This document shows positions 1 through 14,059 of a stretch of DNA of 64,000 nt, in pieces. The notes under the pieces were generated by a model, which was given only the letters and a program-made list of their open reading frames with translations, was not told the origin of the DNA and ran no database searches. How positions within the stretch are numbered: the first letter of the stretch is position 1; every line of letters starts with the position of its first letter. Source of the stretch: Colius striatus (taxonomy: Eukaryota; Chordata; Aves; Coliiformes; Coliidae); contig NC_084761.1 of assembly GCF_028858725.1 (NCBI RefSeq), forward strand, positions 35,901,501-35,965,500. The letters run 5' to 3'. The translations under genes and the position numbers were made by a program.

Positions 1-344
1 CACTATCCACATAGTTGTCTAGACTATTTTTGTAGTCAATAGAAGAAACAGGCACTTCACAGCTAGCAAACATAATGAAAAAGCCTTGAAGTATTCACTT
101 TGAAGGTAGGTGACTAACATAGGACAGATTAATTTCTCTCCAGATATGTCTGTTCCTTTCACTTATTAGAAAGAGTCTAGAGATAGGTCACCTTATATGC
201 GGACATCAAATTTCAAATGTACAAATTCAAGGGAGCTGAATCATACCTTTATTGTACACAGAACAACTATTCCAAGTATATTTTCCTGAATTTGGACTTA
301 CATGAACTTAAGATCAGAACTTCACTTTCTTTTATTTGGACTGT
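1..344. other. Non-repetitive AT-rich flank
   Basis: No gene, RNA or recognisable repeat is visible between the window edge and the first LTR. A 75-codon open frame (217-444) starts here but runs into the LTR and has no protein-like features, so I do not call it a gene. Confidence 0.5.
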
Positions 345-1329
345 TGTCATGGGTTTATGTGGCACTGTTTCTAGTAATGGGGAAGGGGCTGTAAAGATTG
401 CTCCTGTAAGAAGTTGCTCAAAACTTTCTCCTGTGCTAAATTAAATCCACCTCTGGGGCTGAGCCAATTGAGTGCCTCCACAGTCAATTTTTAAGAAGAA
501 GATGGAAGGAGAGGGCTACTTGTTCTGGGAAGTGGTGAAAAGAGTTGGATGAGAGAGAAGTGACCATGTGAATGCCAAGATCTGTGAGGGAAGAGAGGAA
601 GAGGTGTGCTGGAGTTCACCCCCCTTGCATCCCATGATGACAGCTGTCCCCCTGACATCCATGGGAGGTAATGGTGGAGCTGAGATCTGCTGGCAGCTCA
701 TGGAGTAGCCCATGGCAAGGGTGATGAGTGTGTCCAGAGGAGTCAAAGCTCTGTGGGACAGCAGCATTGCAACAGAATGTACCTGGAGCTGTGTATCTAT
801 GGAGGGGTTCCATGTTGGAGGAGTTTTCCAGATGTTGCAGCACACAGGAAGGACTCAGCGCTGGAGAGGTGTGGTGAGGACTATATCCCATTGGAGCGAC
901 CCTGCATAGGAGTAGAAGAACATGGGGAGTCCTCCTCTGAGAATGAAGCAGCAGAGACTGTGACGGACTGACTACAACCCCCATTACCTTCCCCCTTCAC
1001 CACTGAGATATTGGAAGCAGGGAGCTTCCCGGGAAGAAGGAGATCTTAAATTGTTGGTTGCATTTTTATTATCATCCTGCTTTCTATCTGTTCTAGTTGC
1101 AGTAGATTAAACTGTTCTTATTTTCTTCCCTAAGCTGAATTGTTGAGTCTGTTTTGCCTGCAACCCAAGCTGTCGAGCAAGCCTTCCGTGCTCTTGTCTC
1201 AATCCACAGGGCCCTTTAGTGTCTTTTCTCCTACCATCTCACTGGGGACTACCATCCTAGACAACATGGGAGTGTGTGAGGACTGAGTGATTAGCTGTGT
1301 GGTGTTTCTTTTTTTCCAAACACGGGTCA
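345..1329 (+). mobile_element. Solo LTR of an ERVL-like endogenous retrovirus
   Basis: The element begins at TGTCATGGGTTTATGTGGCA and ends near CCAAACACGGGTCA, a degraded match to the usual terminal CA. Its 5' part (GGGGAAGGGGCTGTAAAG, then CTCCTGTAAGAAGTTGCTC) lines up with the reverse complement of the LTR at 54956-56119, so both belong to one family. A TATA-like TTTTTAAGAA lies near 487-497 and an ATTAAA poly(A) signal at 1106-1111, in the expected order for U3 and R. The middle contains the GGAG-rich modules (GGAGAGGTGTGG, GGAGCGACCCTGCA) and the GACTACAACCCCCATT block I know from avian ERVL LTRs. No clean target duplication remains (ACTGT before, GATGG after), and the element is shorter than the 1164-bp copy, so it looks older and partly deleted. 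No internal gag or pol sequence adjoins it. Overlapping open frames on both strands are by-products. Confidence 0.8.
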
Positions 1330-4300
1330 GATGGTAATTACTCTTCTAAATTAGATGAATATGAAAAAATATACAAAGAAATCTTTTCAGAATTCAGGTC
1401 CACAGTGGCCCAAACTCATTTCTGGATTGTGAAAATGTTAATTTTCTGCTTAAAAAAAAAAAAAAATTCAAGCCAGAACTCTAAATTATTTTTCTTGTTT
1501 CAGATTTATGGAAAACACAAAAAGAGGTTTTCACTTCAATTATTGTGTCTTTTCTAATAAAACTATTGTTCTAAAAGGACATATTTTCCAAAAATGTAGC
1601 TAATCCATTCTTTTCCTTGTGTGAGCCATTGGGTGTTTTGAGTTGATAATAGTATAGATATTTGTCTGAAAATCAATGGATAATCTTCAGTGTTTGAAGA
1701 AACTTGTATATTTTCTGCTTATTAAGACACACAAGCTTGCCACTTGGCCAGATATTTCCGAGCACATCTGAGCTTTTCTCAGTAAATGCCAGGTAAAGTT
1801 GATACCATACAGAAGTGTGTTATTGTTGTTGAATTTGTGTTTTATAAACAGATAAATAAACATATACTAACAGCCTGCCTGTAAATGCAAGTGAACCATA
1901 TTTCCTGGACATTTTTCAGCTTTCCAAAAATAGTCTCAAGTTAAAAAAAAAAAAAATGATGTGAAGTAGCCCAGCAGTACCCAGTGTGTTCAAATGTGCA
2001 GAAAAATTACAGTATGGCAAGTCTCAGGCACAGAAGTTGTACAGTGTAGAGTGATACATCTGATAGAGATTTTGCCTAGTTGGACTTGAGAAGGTCACTA
2101 CAAAGCTTGTTCAGTGACATGAAAGAGAAAACCACTACACATTAAGGAGTGAAGAGCAACATTATCTACAGTTATCAAGGTCATAGATGAAATGGAGGAA
2201 AATTTTACCTAACCCTGCAGGAGATGAAAGCTTTTAAGGCACTTTGATGCCTATGTGCAGAGTCATGTTTTTGCTTTGCCTCTTTCCAGACTGGATGCAT
2301 AGGAGCTGGGTTTGCTGGCAGATGGGCAGTGGGTGCAAGGCCAGTGCCAGAGAAACATTCCTTGTCAGTAGAAGCAAGCTGTACTGCAAGGTATCAGCAT
2401 TTTCCCTGTGCCCAGACAGCCTAGGGTGAGCCCTAGAATCAGACCTGTAACATCTACTTGATTGTAAAAGAAATGTTCCAGTCTCTAGACTAAGAACATT
2501 GCTCCTGGTGTCTAACTACATGTTTTATTTTTCATTTTAAGCTTGCTATTTTTTATTCTGCTGACCAAGGGTGTGAAGACCAAATTATTTTCCACATGCC
2601 TTATATATACGTGAACACAACCGTCTTGTGTCTCTCAGTCCTCTCTAAGAAAAGCCAAGGCCGTATTTTCATATGGATTGTGTTTCTGGATCCTTCATGA
2701 TTTCTTCTTTGCTCTCTGTCTTGGTTTCCCACTTTTCCTAGGAAGCAATATCACAAACTGGGCATGGATTTCATCTGTGACAAGTCAAAGGATTGCTCTG
2801 TATTTTGTATATATAGCACTCCTACTTGTTGGCTTCAGTGTGAAACGTCTATTATTCCAACTGTAGCTATTGGTTATTTTACTCATGTTGAGTTTGTATT
2901 CCATCAGATTTTTTTTTTGCCAAGTTACTTGCCTATCAAATCAGTACTCTTGTAATTGTGTGCTGTTAATTATGCCTACTTAAATGGAATATTTCTCACT
3001 CACCTCTACTGAAATGTTTCTTATTATATTTCAAACTATTTCTATGATTTGAAAAGATTTCTTTGATTCCCAATTCCATACACTGAGATTTGTACTACCT
3101 TTTGTGTTGTCTGAAAATTTACTAATGTGCTTTGTTATACAAACAGTAAATGAAAACATTCTTCAGTATCAGAGGTGGGACAGGTTTACATAGAACCTTA
3201 ATACACATTTCATGACAAAGCATGGACAACGTTTTGCATTAAAGCTTTCAAATTATTGCTCTTATGTCACAGCACTTTCAACTAGATCTTTCATTTCCAG
3301 ATTTCTGGAAATGTCTGGAAATTTTTCCCTTGTTCACAGGTTACATTGGCTACAGGAGGCAACCTGATGAAACAGAGATTCTGAAACTGAAATGTTTATT
3401 AGAGTATTTTCTGTGTGATTTCTCTTGACCTTGCAGATTCTTTTAGTAAGTTTCTCTTCTTCTTAAATACAGGATGCTTGAACTCTACTGCTTTCATGTT
3501 TGCCAAGTAAATTACAGGAAATTTGCATTTTGGCAAGGATTTGTTTGCATTATACCCATAATGAACAGTGGATACATAAAAGTAGAATTCCAGAGAGGGC
3601 ATAACCAAGAAATCATCCCTCTGCTGAAGTTTGAGATGTGTTGCTTTCCTTTTGAGCTGCAGTTAGTTAGGTCTTCATTCTGTTGTTTTCTCCTGGTGAA
3701 ATTCTATACTGTTACTTGAGCAACAAGTAAATCTGTGGGGACAAGAACCAGCTTGGTTTCAGAGTGGTTGTGCAGTGCTTAGCAGAGAGGTCACCAGCAC
3801 TGGCTAAGGTGTGTAAGTACTGTTTGAATGATGAATTGATAATAATCAGCCATACTGTATAATTTCTAATGTTTTTCCAGATTTTATTAAGTGGATGATG
3901 TATCATGACATCCATAGTTTTTTCTTTAGATATTTATTAAGTAAACCGATCTTATCTGAAAGATTTCCTTTATATTTAATGTGCACAAAGGTTGCTCCTG
4001 TGGAGCATGTAGCTTATAGGACTGGGACCAAGCAGATATTTGTTTGTTGGTCAATATTTGGTCTTTGTAAAATCATTCTACTTGGAACTCATATTTCTTA
4101 TACCCTTTACTTGTCTACTTTCTTGTTATCTAACATTTCATTTCCATATTTACTACCTCATTTTAAGAGGGAAAAAAATAATTTTGATGGAATTACATAA
4201 ATAAAGATTTCAAAATATTTTTTCTGGCAAATAGTTTTCATTTTCTTAGAAAAGCAGTAACTATAGAAGAAAATTAACAGCAATCACTGCTTAGTTTATT

Positions 4301-7300
4301 TCATGAGACAGTGCTTTTAAATGTTAGTTTAGAAATTGCATATCTATTTCAGATAAGCTACTTAACTGTAAAAATAGTCTCTGTAAGATGCAAAACATGG
4401 GAGAAAAGATGGTAGAAGCCAAAAGGTTGACTTCAACAAGAGTTTTGTTGAATTAAATTAAACTCTAGCACAGAAGAAACTCTATGGAATGCAGGAGGAC
4501 AGTCTAATTTAAAAGGGTGTGTCTTGCCATGTAGTCTCTTTAACTGTGATCTGCTTTTGGCCTAATTTTCTGTGACAATGTATTTAATAACAGTGATCCC
4601 TTACTGAGAATACCTTCTGCCTGGTCTGTCACTGTAGAAATTTCAGCTCTGTAATCAGCATATCTTTGTCAGTCCAACACTTAAATTTCCTTCAGGGAAT
4701 TAAGAACTCTTAAATGTTGATCATACATCTTCAGATGAAGAAATTTTATGCTGTTATTAAAGCATCTCAAAACCAAGCCATTCTCAATTTGTTTCTCTTC
4801 TACTTTTTAGCTACCTATTAAAAAATCAGGAATTTTTAAAATAAGAAGACTGCCTTGTAAGACTGATTATTTAAAATCCTATAAAAGGCTCTCAAGGGCA
4901 GATCAAGAGTTTCACAACAATGTGGATTAATATGATCTTTTTTTGTGTGTGCTAAAAATAGGTAGGCACTGCTGTTTGACAAGTGTTTTATGGGGAATGT
5001 ACATTTTTCATTTATGAACATTTATCATTAAGTAACTTTATATTTAAAACATTACCTAATGGAGCTGCATGGAGTTAAGAGCCAACATGCAGATGTACTT
5101 CAGTGGTACTTAGTTTCCAAAGCAGCAGTTCTATTTAAATGTGTACATGCCTTCTTTGACCTGACATTAGAGGTTCTGAATTTAATTTAGTTTAAATGTG
5201 CAATTTTCTCTTTTTTTCTTCCACTGCAATTATGCAGCATATGAAGTATATAGAGTAAGTCCATGAACATGCTGTGTCTGAGGAGTCCAGCAGACATGCT
5301 GAAGGATTATTTTTCTCTCTCCTCACCATTATGCGAATAATTGTAGGATTAAAAATCAAAAGAATCTGTAATAACATCTGAAGGGCTTGAGTCTTGGTCT
5401 TTTAGGTTTCCTATAGACACAGCAGGATAAAAGCAGTGCTTGAATTAAGTCAGATTCCTTAAGGAGTTCTGTATGCTGTATCCCATACAGCACTTAATGT
5501 GTCAACAATGTATAACCATTTTTGCCACTAGAGCCATAACATGAACAACTCCCAGCTTGCAGCAGAAGTGCAAGGTATCCTGTCTCTTGCTGTATGAGCA
5601 TCCTTATTAAAAGCAGTAGTGAGATAGGAGTCTCAATGGGAGAATCTCCCTTTCTCTGAGGGTGTCTGACCTGTTCCAGCCCTTCACACTCTCCAGTCTG
5701 GTGTTTTAATCCCCCAGCAGATTGTGGTTTCTCTCCTCAAAGAGGTGTAAGAAGCTGAAGAAGGTGGCCTTGGGCATATATCCCAGCAGCAGATGTTTAT
5801 CTCCTGTTCCTGGAGAAGGAAAAGGTCCATATTTGCAATCAAGGGTGAAGAGCAATCTCTATCTGCAACAGCAAGTACTCCAGTTTAACAAGTAATGGGA
5901 GCAGGTGCACTGGTGAAGGACAATTTAGCAGATTTCCCCTTAAATGCTGTCCTGTGCAGGCACCTAACTTGACAGCACTGCTGAAGCTAACCTGTTGTCC
6001 ATATCTTTATGGCTAAAAGCTGTTGTCACAGTCTTAGCTGAGGATCAGAGTGGATTCTAATCAACCAAAATCGAGAAACACAGATTGCTCAACTTCTGTA
6101 TTTTCATTTTTCATCTCCTGTGGCACAGGAAAGGTCATAACAAATCATGTCTTGGCCTAGACTGGAGAAAACGGATTTCCTCACAACCCTATTTTATCAA
6201 TGAGGATTTCAGTTCTCACACTCTGAAGGCTTGTGTTTTTGTTGTTGTCTAGAGCAAAACTGTACAATGGCATTATCCATCCTCATGTTAGTTCTACCTG
6301 CCACCTATCACAGTTCATTGTTACAGAAGACTATGCAGAGGTAGAAAACCAAAGTGGTAGTAACCCTTCAAATGAAGGTGGCAGGCAGAAAACATAGGCT
6401 TAGAGGATCCCAAAGAGGGGTTCTAATTTTAACAGTGTTCATTATGCTGGTACATTTCAAATAACAGTATTTGGGAGAGGTTGAAGTTATACACAATTAA
6501 TTATTTCACATTCTTAAACCACTCACTAATTTAAGCCAGACACATGAATACTATATGCATCTTCTTATGAAACATGAATCTTGTTGAAATAATCTCTTTA
6601 TTACTCTCACTAAGAAGTATATACATGTAGTTCAGAAAAGAGAACACATGTAGCCAACAAGAAAGGAGAAAAGAGGGATACTTTGTCATTTGCTTTGTTC
6701 TTGATGTAAATGTCTCAAGCCAAGACATGGGATATATTTGACAATCCCTGCAGCACATCTATCCCAGTGTAAAATAATCAAGGTGAGTTATAAGGTGCAT
6801 GCATTTACCTTTAGCATCCTTATTTACTAACAAGTTTCACTCTATCTCAGTCTTTTAAATATCTTGTAAAACATGTAGTACAATGGCTTCTGTCTGGATA
6901 AAAAGAACCTGATCAGTCTGAGCTGTCACCAATCATATCTCAACTGAGAATTTGTTATCTTTTCCACACTTAATGCTGGCTTTGCTACAACAATCATAGC
7001 ATGCATTAAATTAACTTAGTGATACATTTATACAACTGGAATAATAGCAATTGTCTCCCTTGTCCACATTGCCTCTATACCCTAACATTAACTGTCATAT
7101 CTTTATTCACTCTTTTCTCAAGTGCTGATTGTCTGCCATAGGCAGCTGAACCCTATGCCATGTTCAAATGTGAAACAATAAAATACACAGTAGATTGATA
7201 TGAAAAGGCACAAAAGTCAAATGGAGCCATTTCTAAATTTATCTTCTTGTCATCCCATGGTGCGTTTCCAGTCATGTAATAATAAAAGAAACAGAAGGAG

Positions 7301-9637
7301 GGCTGAAATTAGATAAGAATATCAAATTGGTTTTTGACAACTGGCTTCTAGCTTTAGGTTCCACACAGATCCTTTCCTTAGTCCTACAAAAGTGTACTTA
7401 CTGAATTCAGTACATGAAAATATAAGAAGCTAAGGTGAGGTTTTCCTGAAGCAAAATGGGGAATAAAGAAGGCGTATACACAGATATAGCTAAATATTTT
7501 CAATTCCCACATATTTTTTAATGTACTCTCTTTGTTTAGGGGTGCTTTATTACAGTCAATTACTTGTTCTCATTAACTTACAATTTGACGCTGATAGCTC
7601 CATAAACTGCCCTAACAGCCTCCATGAGTACTACTGTAGTGAAGGATCTGATTGTGTTACCATTATAAACCCAGAGATATTTATAACTCAGCCATTTTAA
7701 TTTGCATCAGGCTTTGAGAAACTTGGCTTATAGGTCAAAGAGTGAAACAATTTTCATCTTATGTATTTGAAAAGAAAATATTTTAGCCAAGAGCAGTTTG
7801 CAGTACAGAAAATTTCATCATGATTTAGAAGGTTTCACATTAAGAAAATTTTTATTATCTTATGCAGTAATTATATAATGTGAATTACATTTATGTGTAT
7901 ACATTCAGATTAATGATATATATTAAATATTTACAATGTTTTATTATCAAAATATGTTATTTTTGCAAATTATGTGAAAGATTAAAATATGGATACTATC
8001 GTTTCACCTTCAATTTTTGAAAATTTATTAAAACTTTGCATTTAGAACTGTTTCACAAAATGAAAAACAAGAAAATGTTGATGAGAAATACCCCAAATGT
8101 GTAATCATTTAGTTGCTTACTTCATATATTATAGTGATAACTCACTGCATTTGCAGAAGAAAAAAATCTGACATTTCCTTTTTTGGGGTCCTTACATCTG
8201 CCTGGAATGTATACAATATTGCATGCATTTTCTCTCCTGTTAACAAGGAAATGAAAGCTGCTTAACTCTACTAAAAGCTTTGGGCTGGCTCATACTTACC
8301 TTTACAGTGGGAGTGCTTTCTTACTGTGGATATATTTACATAAATATATTTTTAACATGCATTCAAAGATTTTTTTGAATAATCTAGAATATTTGTCTAC
8401 TGGAAAATATGATACTAACTTATGTTAATTTTCTCAGTTATTTAACTTTAGAATCTAATCAACACAATTTCTATCACTAATACTCTCAGGTCTAAACCAT
8501 ATAGCTTCTAGTCTAAGTTAATAACTGATTTTCACTCTAGCTCCTACTCTGTCAGAGAATTGCATTACCTCTTCTGGGTCACTGATATGAAAACTGAAGA
8601 GACTCATCCTTAATGTTTACCCCTTTACAGGTCCATTAGTTGCATTCCTCTTTCTGAAGTTCAAAATTACCCTCTTTGATGTTTAAGCCTATTTTGTATC
8701 TGTGCAAATACCTTATACTTTTCACTGTTCTTTCTAACCTTGTAGATTAACATTTTTTCCACTTTTGTCTATCAAGCTGCCTTGAAGTCCATGTAAATTG
8801 TGATGATGACTTCCTCTCTCTTTTTGACTTTACCTATCTTTTCTTCCTCCTTTATCCTTACCTGCTCCTAACCTCACTTGTTCCTTTTTTTTTTTTTATT
8901 TCAGGTGGACAGGTTTTTAAAATTTCTGTAAAAACCCAGTTCTGCAAACAAATATTAATTAAAATAATGTTTGTCCATTGCATATTGTGTACTTAGGTAT
9001 TTAAAATATACAATACCATTTACAGAAACAGGGTCAAAATTCAGAGAATCTGATTTCATAATTACTTTTGCCTAGTTCTCAAATCTTTCAATACCCAAAA
9101 GATTAAAAAAATTGTAATTCCTTTTCATCTGAAAATGGTGCAAAATGTTGATAGCTCTAAGTTCCTGCAAAACTAATTTTCTGAGGATTTTAATTATCAA
9201 AACCTCAACATAAATTTATGAAGGAAGAAGTATCTGCTTTCATTAGGATAAAAACAATTGTGTGACCCTCAGTTGGAATTCTATGATTCCTATATAGGTA
9301 TATAATATGATGTGACAGCTGTAAAAGTCATAACATGCATTTCATCCTTACCAACCCAGCACACTCAACCTTATCAAGACAAATTTTTACAAAGCCCATT
9401 TGACAAATCAGCATTTGTGGCTGTAAATCATTCTGATTGTTCTGGAAATAATCTAAAATATTTTGCATAGTCATTGTGAAGTTTGATTCATGGCTACAGT
9501 GCTCTCGGATCCTCAAAGGAAAGTCTCTTTATAAGTGGAAGAACCTAAGTACCACTGCAAAGCGGGATACACTTTCTTAGGTTCTTGTAGTTTGATTTTA
9601 CACAACTGGGGTTCTTTCCCTCATGAAAATCCAGACT
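1330..9637. other. Long gene-free AT-rich stretch
   Basis: About 8.3 kb without a supportable gene. It has A runs at about 1451-1465 and 1941-1953, a T run near 8885-8898, and AT-rich sequence through 7.8-8.1 kb. The part at about 2650-3150 vaguely resembles very old antisense CR1 sequence (ACCTTTTGTGTTGTCTG then AAATTTACTAATGTGC), but too weakly to annotate. Open frames of 60-101 codons, such as 3895-4200, have no recognisable domain and a composition expected from AT-rich noncoding DNA. Confidence 0.55.
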
Positions 9638-9737
9638 GAATGTGACCTACTCTAGGTGGTCCTGCTCTGACAGATGGGTTGGACTAGATGATCTTTCAAG
9701 GTCTCTTCCAACCTTTAAGATTCTGTGATTCTGTGAA
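9638..9737 (+). mobile_element. CR1 LINE, 5'-truncated 3' end
   Basis: The stretch carries the avian CR1 3' untranslated end in sense orientation: GATGGGTTGGACTAGATGAT, then GTCTCTTCCAACC, then the terminal repeat ATTCTGTGATTCTGTGA. Only about 100 bp is clear. Upstream sequence (TGTGACCTACTCTAGGTGG) still fits CR1, after which similarity fades. CR1 copies are normally strongly 5'-truncated and lack target duplications, which fits. No coding capacity remains. Confidence 0.9.
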
Positions 9738-12454
9738 CTTGAGGAGGGTTTTATCTAAAATATGGTTAAATTAAGTAGTTATTTAAGATTTGTAGTCAAC
9801 ATCTTCCCTGGCTAGATCAGCAACAAAAAGGTCTCATTATCTTTCCCCTACATCCAGTCCCTCTGTAACTTCAATTTGACAATGAGAATTGCCTCTTCTT
9901 GCTGAATTATAATTAGGATTCAAAAGGGCTGCAGAACTTGCCTGCTCAGAAAGTCTTAAAATAATAACACTGAATTTTGCAGGACTTCTCAGATTTTCTC
10001 TTTTACAATATCATCTTAATAATTTCCCCAGCTGTTCAAAGATGTTGGTGAGATAAAAGAGCCAATGGTTTATTTTTTTAAAGCTTTCTATTCATGCTTT
10101 TTTTTCTTTTTCTTCCATGACCATTCTTCAATAATATACTCTCTTTTTCACTACAATAAATAAGGCTTCTGTAAGATCTGTGTCGAATGAACGAGTGGAG
10201 TATATTATATTTTGACCCTTTAGTAAAATTTGTCTTCAAGGCAATTAAAAAAGACAAGAGGGGAAAAATGTCTTATGTGTGCATTTGAAGTTGCTGCAAA
10301 AAAGGCAATGTAAATAGCTGTGGAAGAATACTATATTGTATCTTCTGTAAATGGCAAGGGGCTTCAAGCTGTAGAAATGATCTGCTAGACCACCCAAGAG
10401 TGAGTAACACATAACATGTTCTGTACCATATGCATTCTATCAAGTCCTTAACATGAGGATATATTTACTACACAAAAATTTAGCCAAAGGAAAGATTGTT
10501 CCTATATTCATTTACTCTCTTATGCATGTATGTTAGGATAATTATTCATGTACTAAATATTGTAAACTGGAAAATAAGTGTTCAGCTGCAATTAACTGCA
10601 ACCTAATAGCTAGTAAAATGAACAACAGCTAGATATCTTGATTAAACTTTTAATTACAGTTAAATATTTAGATCTTTGATGTCAAATTAAGTTCAAACAA
10701 TGCAAATTCAGATAAGATGGCATTTTAAAAGTTATAGGAACAGGAATTAAAAAAGCAATGGCTTGCTTGAAAGACTTAATCACAAGTTGACAGAGAGCTA
10801 TGGCTTCACTGATGCTTGTTGTTACATTTACAACAATGCACAACTATTGGAGAGAGAATAAATTTAAAACCTAAGCCATTCAGATGTAAAATGAAGTCAC
10901 AAAAGTAACTGAGGAAAAAAAATAGAATGTCTTAGATTCTGAGAGTTAACCTTGAAGACTCTTCTTTCACATCATGGGCTACAGAAAGAAGCGTCAAATC
11001 TTGGAGAAGGTTGTGCACTAACAAGGTAACATAAATACTACCTTATGAACCAAACTCATCTAGAACTCAGACTTAATAAAAAAGCATATGGTTCACATTA
11101 TTCCCCAAATTAATTGAAAATAGGGTTTTGAATTTCAAATGAAGTTCTTTTAACTAGTAAGCAGAGAGGAGAACGTGCTGATGCTCATCCATAGGCCCTT
11201 TATTTGACTCTGACGTACAGACAAACAGAAAATTGAAGTTACTGCATTTAAATGATGCAACTTCCCAATTTAAAACATCAACTTCTCAGAATCAAGTACC
11301 CTTCATCTTGCAGATATGTCACTCAGAAGCTCTCCTTCTGCCTACAGGGTCATGATGTCAAACAGCTGATGCTCTTGGGAAAACTGTTGGCATGAAATTC
11401 TGTAGCTGCTTAACTCTCATTGCAGGGTGCCTTTTCTCTGTATTAGATCTATAAAATTGTCTACTGGAGGTCTGTACACATTCAGAAATAATGAGAGCTA
11501 CAAAGACACATAAACCATTCATATTGTTTGTATTTTTTGTGATATTTACATAACTTGCCAAACCAGCCATGTCCTGTTCCTATTTATTGAATGAATTTCT
11601 CCTACTCTGTACTGCATTATGTTTACATGGGATCACTTGCTTGTTTATTCCTTTTTTTTCTTTTCATTCCTGTTATGATTGGTTTCAATTTTTTTCCTAT
11701 TGTACTCAGAGCCTCAGAGCACCTTGTCCAGATGCTTGTGAGCAGAGTCGCATTGAGAAGACTGAAGGGAGATTTCTCTGATTTTGATGGCACTGTCTAC
11801 TGAATCTGCTTTAGTCCCCTGAATCTGCCAGGAGTTTTTCCTAGGAATCCAGGGTGTTACACTCCAAAGCATCCAGAGAAAACCTCTATATAAATATGTC
11901 CAAGTGCTGTATAGACCTTAAAATTGTCCACATTTCCAGCAAGTCTCCTGGGGAATTTGTGTTTCAGTTCACCAAAGTTGATTTCTAATTGTAGAGATTG
12001 CTTCCTTTGGAAACATTGCAGTGAAGATGTTGTACAGATAAGCCTGCCCCACATTTCCTCTGTTAGAAGAGTCTTCTTGGTTTTCTTACATTTTGCTCTG
12101 TGCGCAAATACATCTCATTTATATGCTATGCACCACATCCAACTGAAATGTGCATTAGTCTAAGCGAGATAATAAAAACTGAAATCCTTCAGTGTCCTTG
12201 CTCTCTTCATTTTTCACTACACTTTCAACAGAATCTCACCTGTCACAGTCTTCAGCATCCAGTTTATACTTTTTTTCTCTTTGCACTTTTTTTCTGTCTC
12301 TACAGAAAAGGAGATCATACTAAAGAATACTTAATAAGTGTAAGATATATTCTGTCTCTATGATGAGGGATATTTTCTACTTTCTTCTGGGTATGCATTT
12401 AAAGAATAGTACTGCAAAAATTGGGATTGTTTCTATTCCCTTGGGGGCCCTATA
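9738..12454. other. Gene-free AT-rich stretch
   Basis: No gene, RNA or clear repeat is visible. Several 65-87-codon open frames occur on both strands between 11.3 and 12.4 kb; they overlap one another and have no domain signature, so they are treated as chance frames. The sequence around 10560-10700 is rich in TTAAT/ATTAA motifs. Confidence 0.5.
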
Positions 12455-13023
12455 TGTACTGGCTTGGGCTGGGATAAAGTTACTTTTCTTCATAGCAGTT
12501 AGTATGGGGCTATGTTTTGGATTTGTGCTGAAAACAATGTTCATAACACAGGAATTTATTGTTATTGATGAGCAGTGCTTATGCAGCATCAAGGTCTTTT
12601 CTGCTTCTCACCCCAGACTGCTAGCAAGTGGAATGGGGGTGCACAGAAGTTGGGAGACGATACAGCTGGGACAGCTGATGTCAAATGACCCAAGGAATAT
12701 TCCAGACTGTAAGGTCCCATGCTCAGTGTATACAACTGAGACATTCAGACTTACAGTGTTTTTCTTCCCAAGTAACAGTTATGCTTGATAAAGCCCTGCT
12801 TTCTTGGAGATGGCTGAACACCTGTCTGCCCATGGAAGGAGTGAATGCATTCCTTGTTTTGCTTTGCTTGTGCGCGTGGCTTTTGCTTTACTTATTAAAC
12901 TGTCTTTATCTGAACTAATGAATTTTCTCACTTTTGTTCTTCTGATTCTCTCCCCCATCCCAACATGGAGGGAGTATGTAAGTGGCTGTGTGGTGCTTAG
13001 TTGCCAACTGGGGTTAAACCACA
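12455..13023 (+). mobile_element. Solo LTR of an avian endogenous retrovirus (ERVL-like)
   Basis: The sequence opens with TGTACTGGCTTGGGCTGGGA and runs through ATAAAGTTACTTTTCTTCAT, GGGGCTATGTTTTGGATTTG, CAGTTGGGACAGCTGATG-like blocks and a final GGGGTTAAACCACA, the order known from a widespread avian ERVL-type LTR. TG and CA ends are present. A degraded TATA-like GTGTATACAA lies near 12727, and ATTAAA at 12894-12899 is a plausible poly(A) signal. About 570 bp long with no adjoining gag, pol or env, so it is a solo LTR. Flanks (CTATA before, AGAAT/GAATA after) give no perfect target duplication, pointing to age. The 142-codon open frame at 12360-12788 lies mostly in this LTR and is not a gene. 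Confidence 0.8.
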
Positions 13024-14059
13024 AGAATAGGTTGCTTATGTTTTTTCACATCCCTTTTCTTACTTACATTTTCATAGATCACATATATTATCCCCAGGTC
13101 TAGGGGATAATCTAGTTTCTGTGTGCACACGTAGAAATTCATGTAGAAATCAATTACAAACAAATGTAACTTTACGTAAGAAATGTGATTTTCACCAATA
13201 CTAGAGCTTTCACATCCAAAATTTGAGATGAGTAACTCCAACTATTTCTAGTAAATCAGAGAAGTTACTTCAGAAAGATTCATATGTTCATATGTTGAGA
13301 TGGTTTTAAATTATATCTTTCTTTGGTACTTCCTCTGCCTCAGATTAGCCATGACACCCTAGACTGATATTCATTTTATATTCCAAATGAAATGAGGTCT
13401 GTGAAAAGTCTTAATGATCTGAGTTAGGAGGGAAGATTGTATCTAAATCTCAAAGGACATATGGACAAGGACTGCCAAATAAGCTAGCAATGGGAAAGTC
13501 CTCAAAAAGAACTTTTCTGCTTTTAACCCTCCAGCTTGGCAGTTTCATTAGACCTGGAAGATGCGTATGCAATATTCCTATAGGGAGGTAGGCATGGAAA
13601 CCTTACTTCTGTGTACCAAAAAGCTCTATTATCTCCTCATTGATACCATTGGGTTCCATTTTATTCCTTATCTTATATCTTTATGGTCCTCTAAGACTCC
13701 ATTGTTGTACTCCATCTCTTCAAATGATTTGTCAGAATCTCAGTCATAACTGCACAGTGTGAGGGTCAGATTTGTCCTTTCCTGTCCTGGCTCAGTTATA
13801 CAGCACCTAATACTGGAGGCTACTGTGTTCCTGATCACAAAAACTCCTATGAACCAAAACAGCAGATGGAAAAAAGGGAGGCAGGAATGGGTCCTTGCCT
13901 TCCCCTATCTACTTCAGATACAGACCCTAAATCACTAGTAGACAATACGCTGTAGGAGAGTTTGCACTGGTTCTAATTTTGTACCCTGGTGGTCTTTTTC
14001 CATGGTTAGCAAGAAGGCATTTCACCACCATCTGGTTGTACAGAGTCTAAGAAGTTAAG
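13024..14059. other. Gene-free stretch
   Basis: About 1 kb with no recognisable gene, RNA or repeat between an ERV LTR and a decayed CR1-like relic. The short open frames here show no protein features. Confidence 0.45.

Noticed and set aside
616..984. Minus-strand frame of 122 codons and overlapping plus-strand frames
   Set aside because: All lie in the GGAG-rich part of the LTR at 345-1329.
12360..12788. 142-codon frame
   Set aside because: Most of it lies in the ERV LTR at 12455-13023 and reads regulatory sequence.
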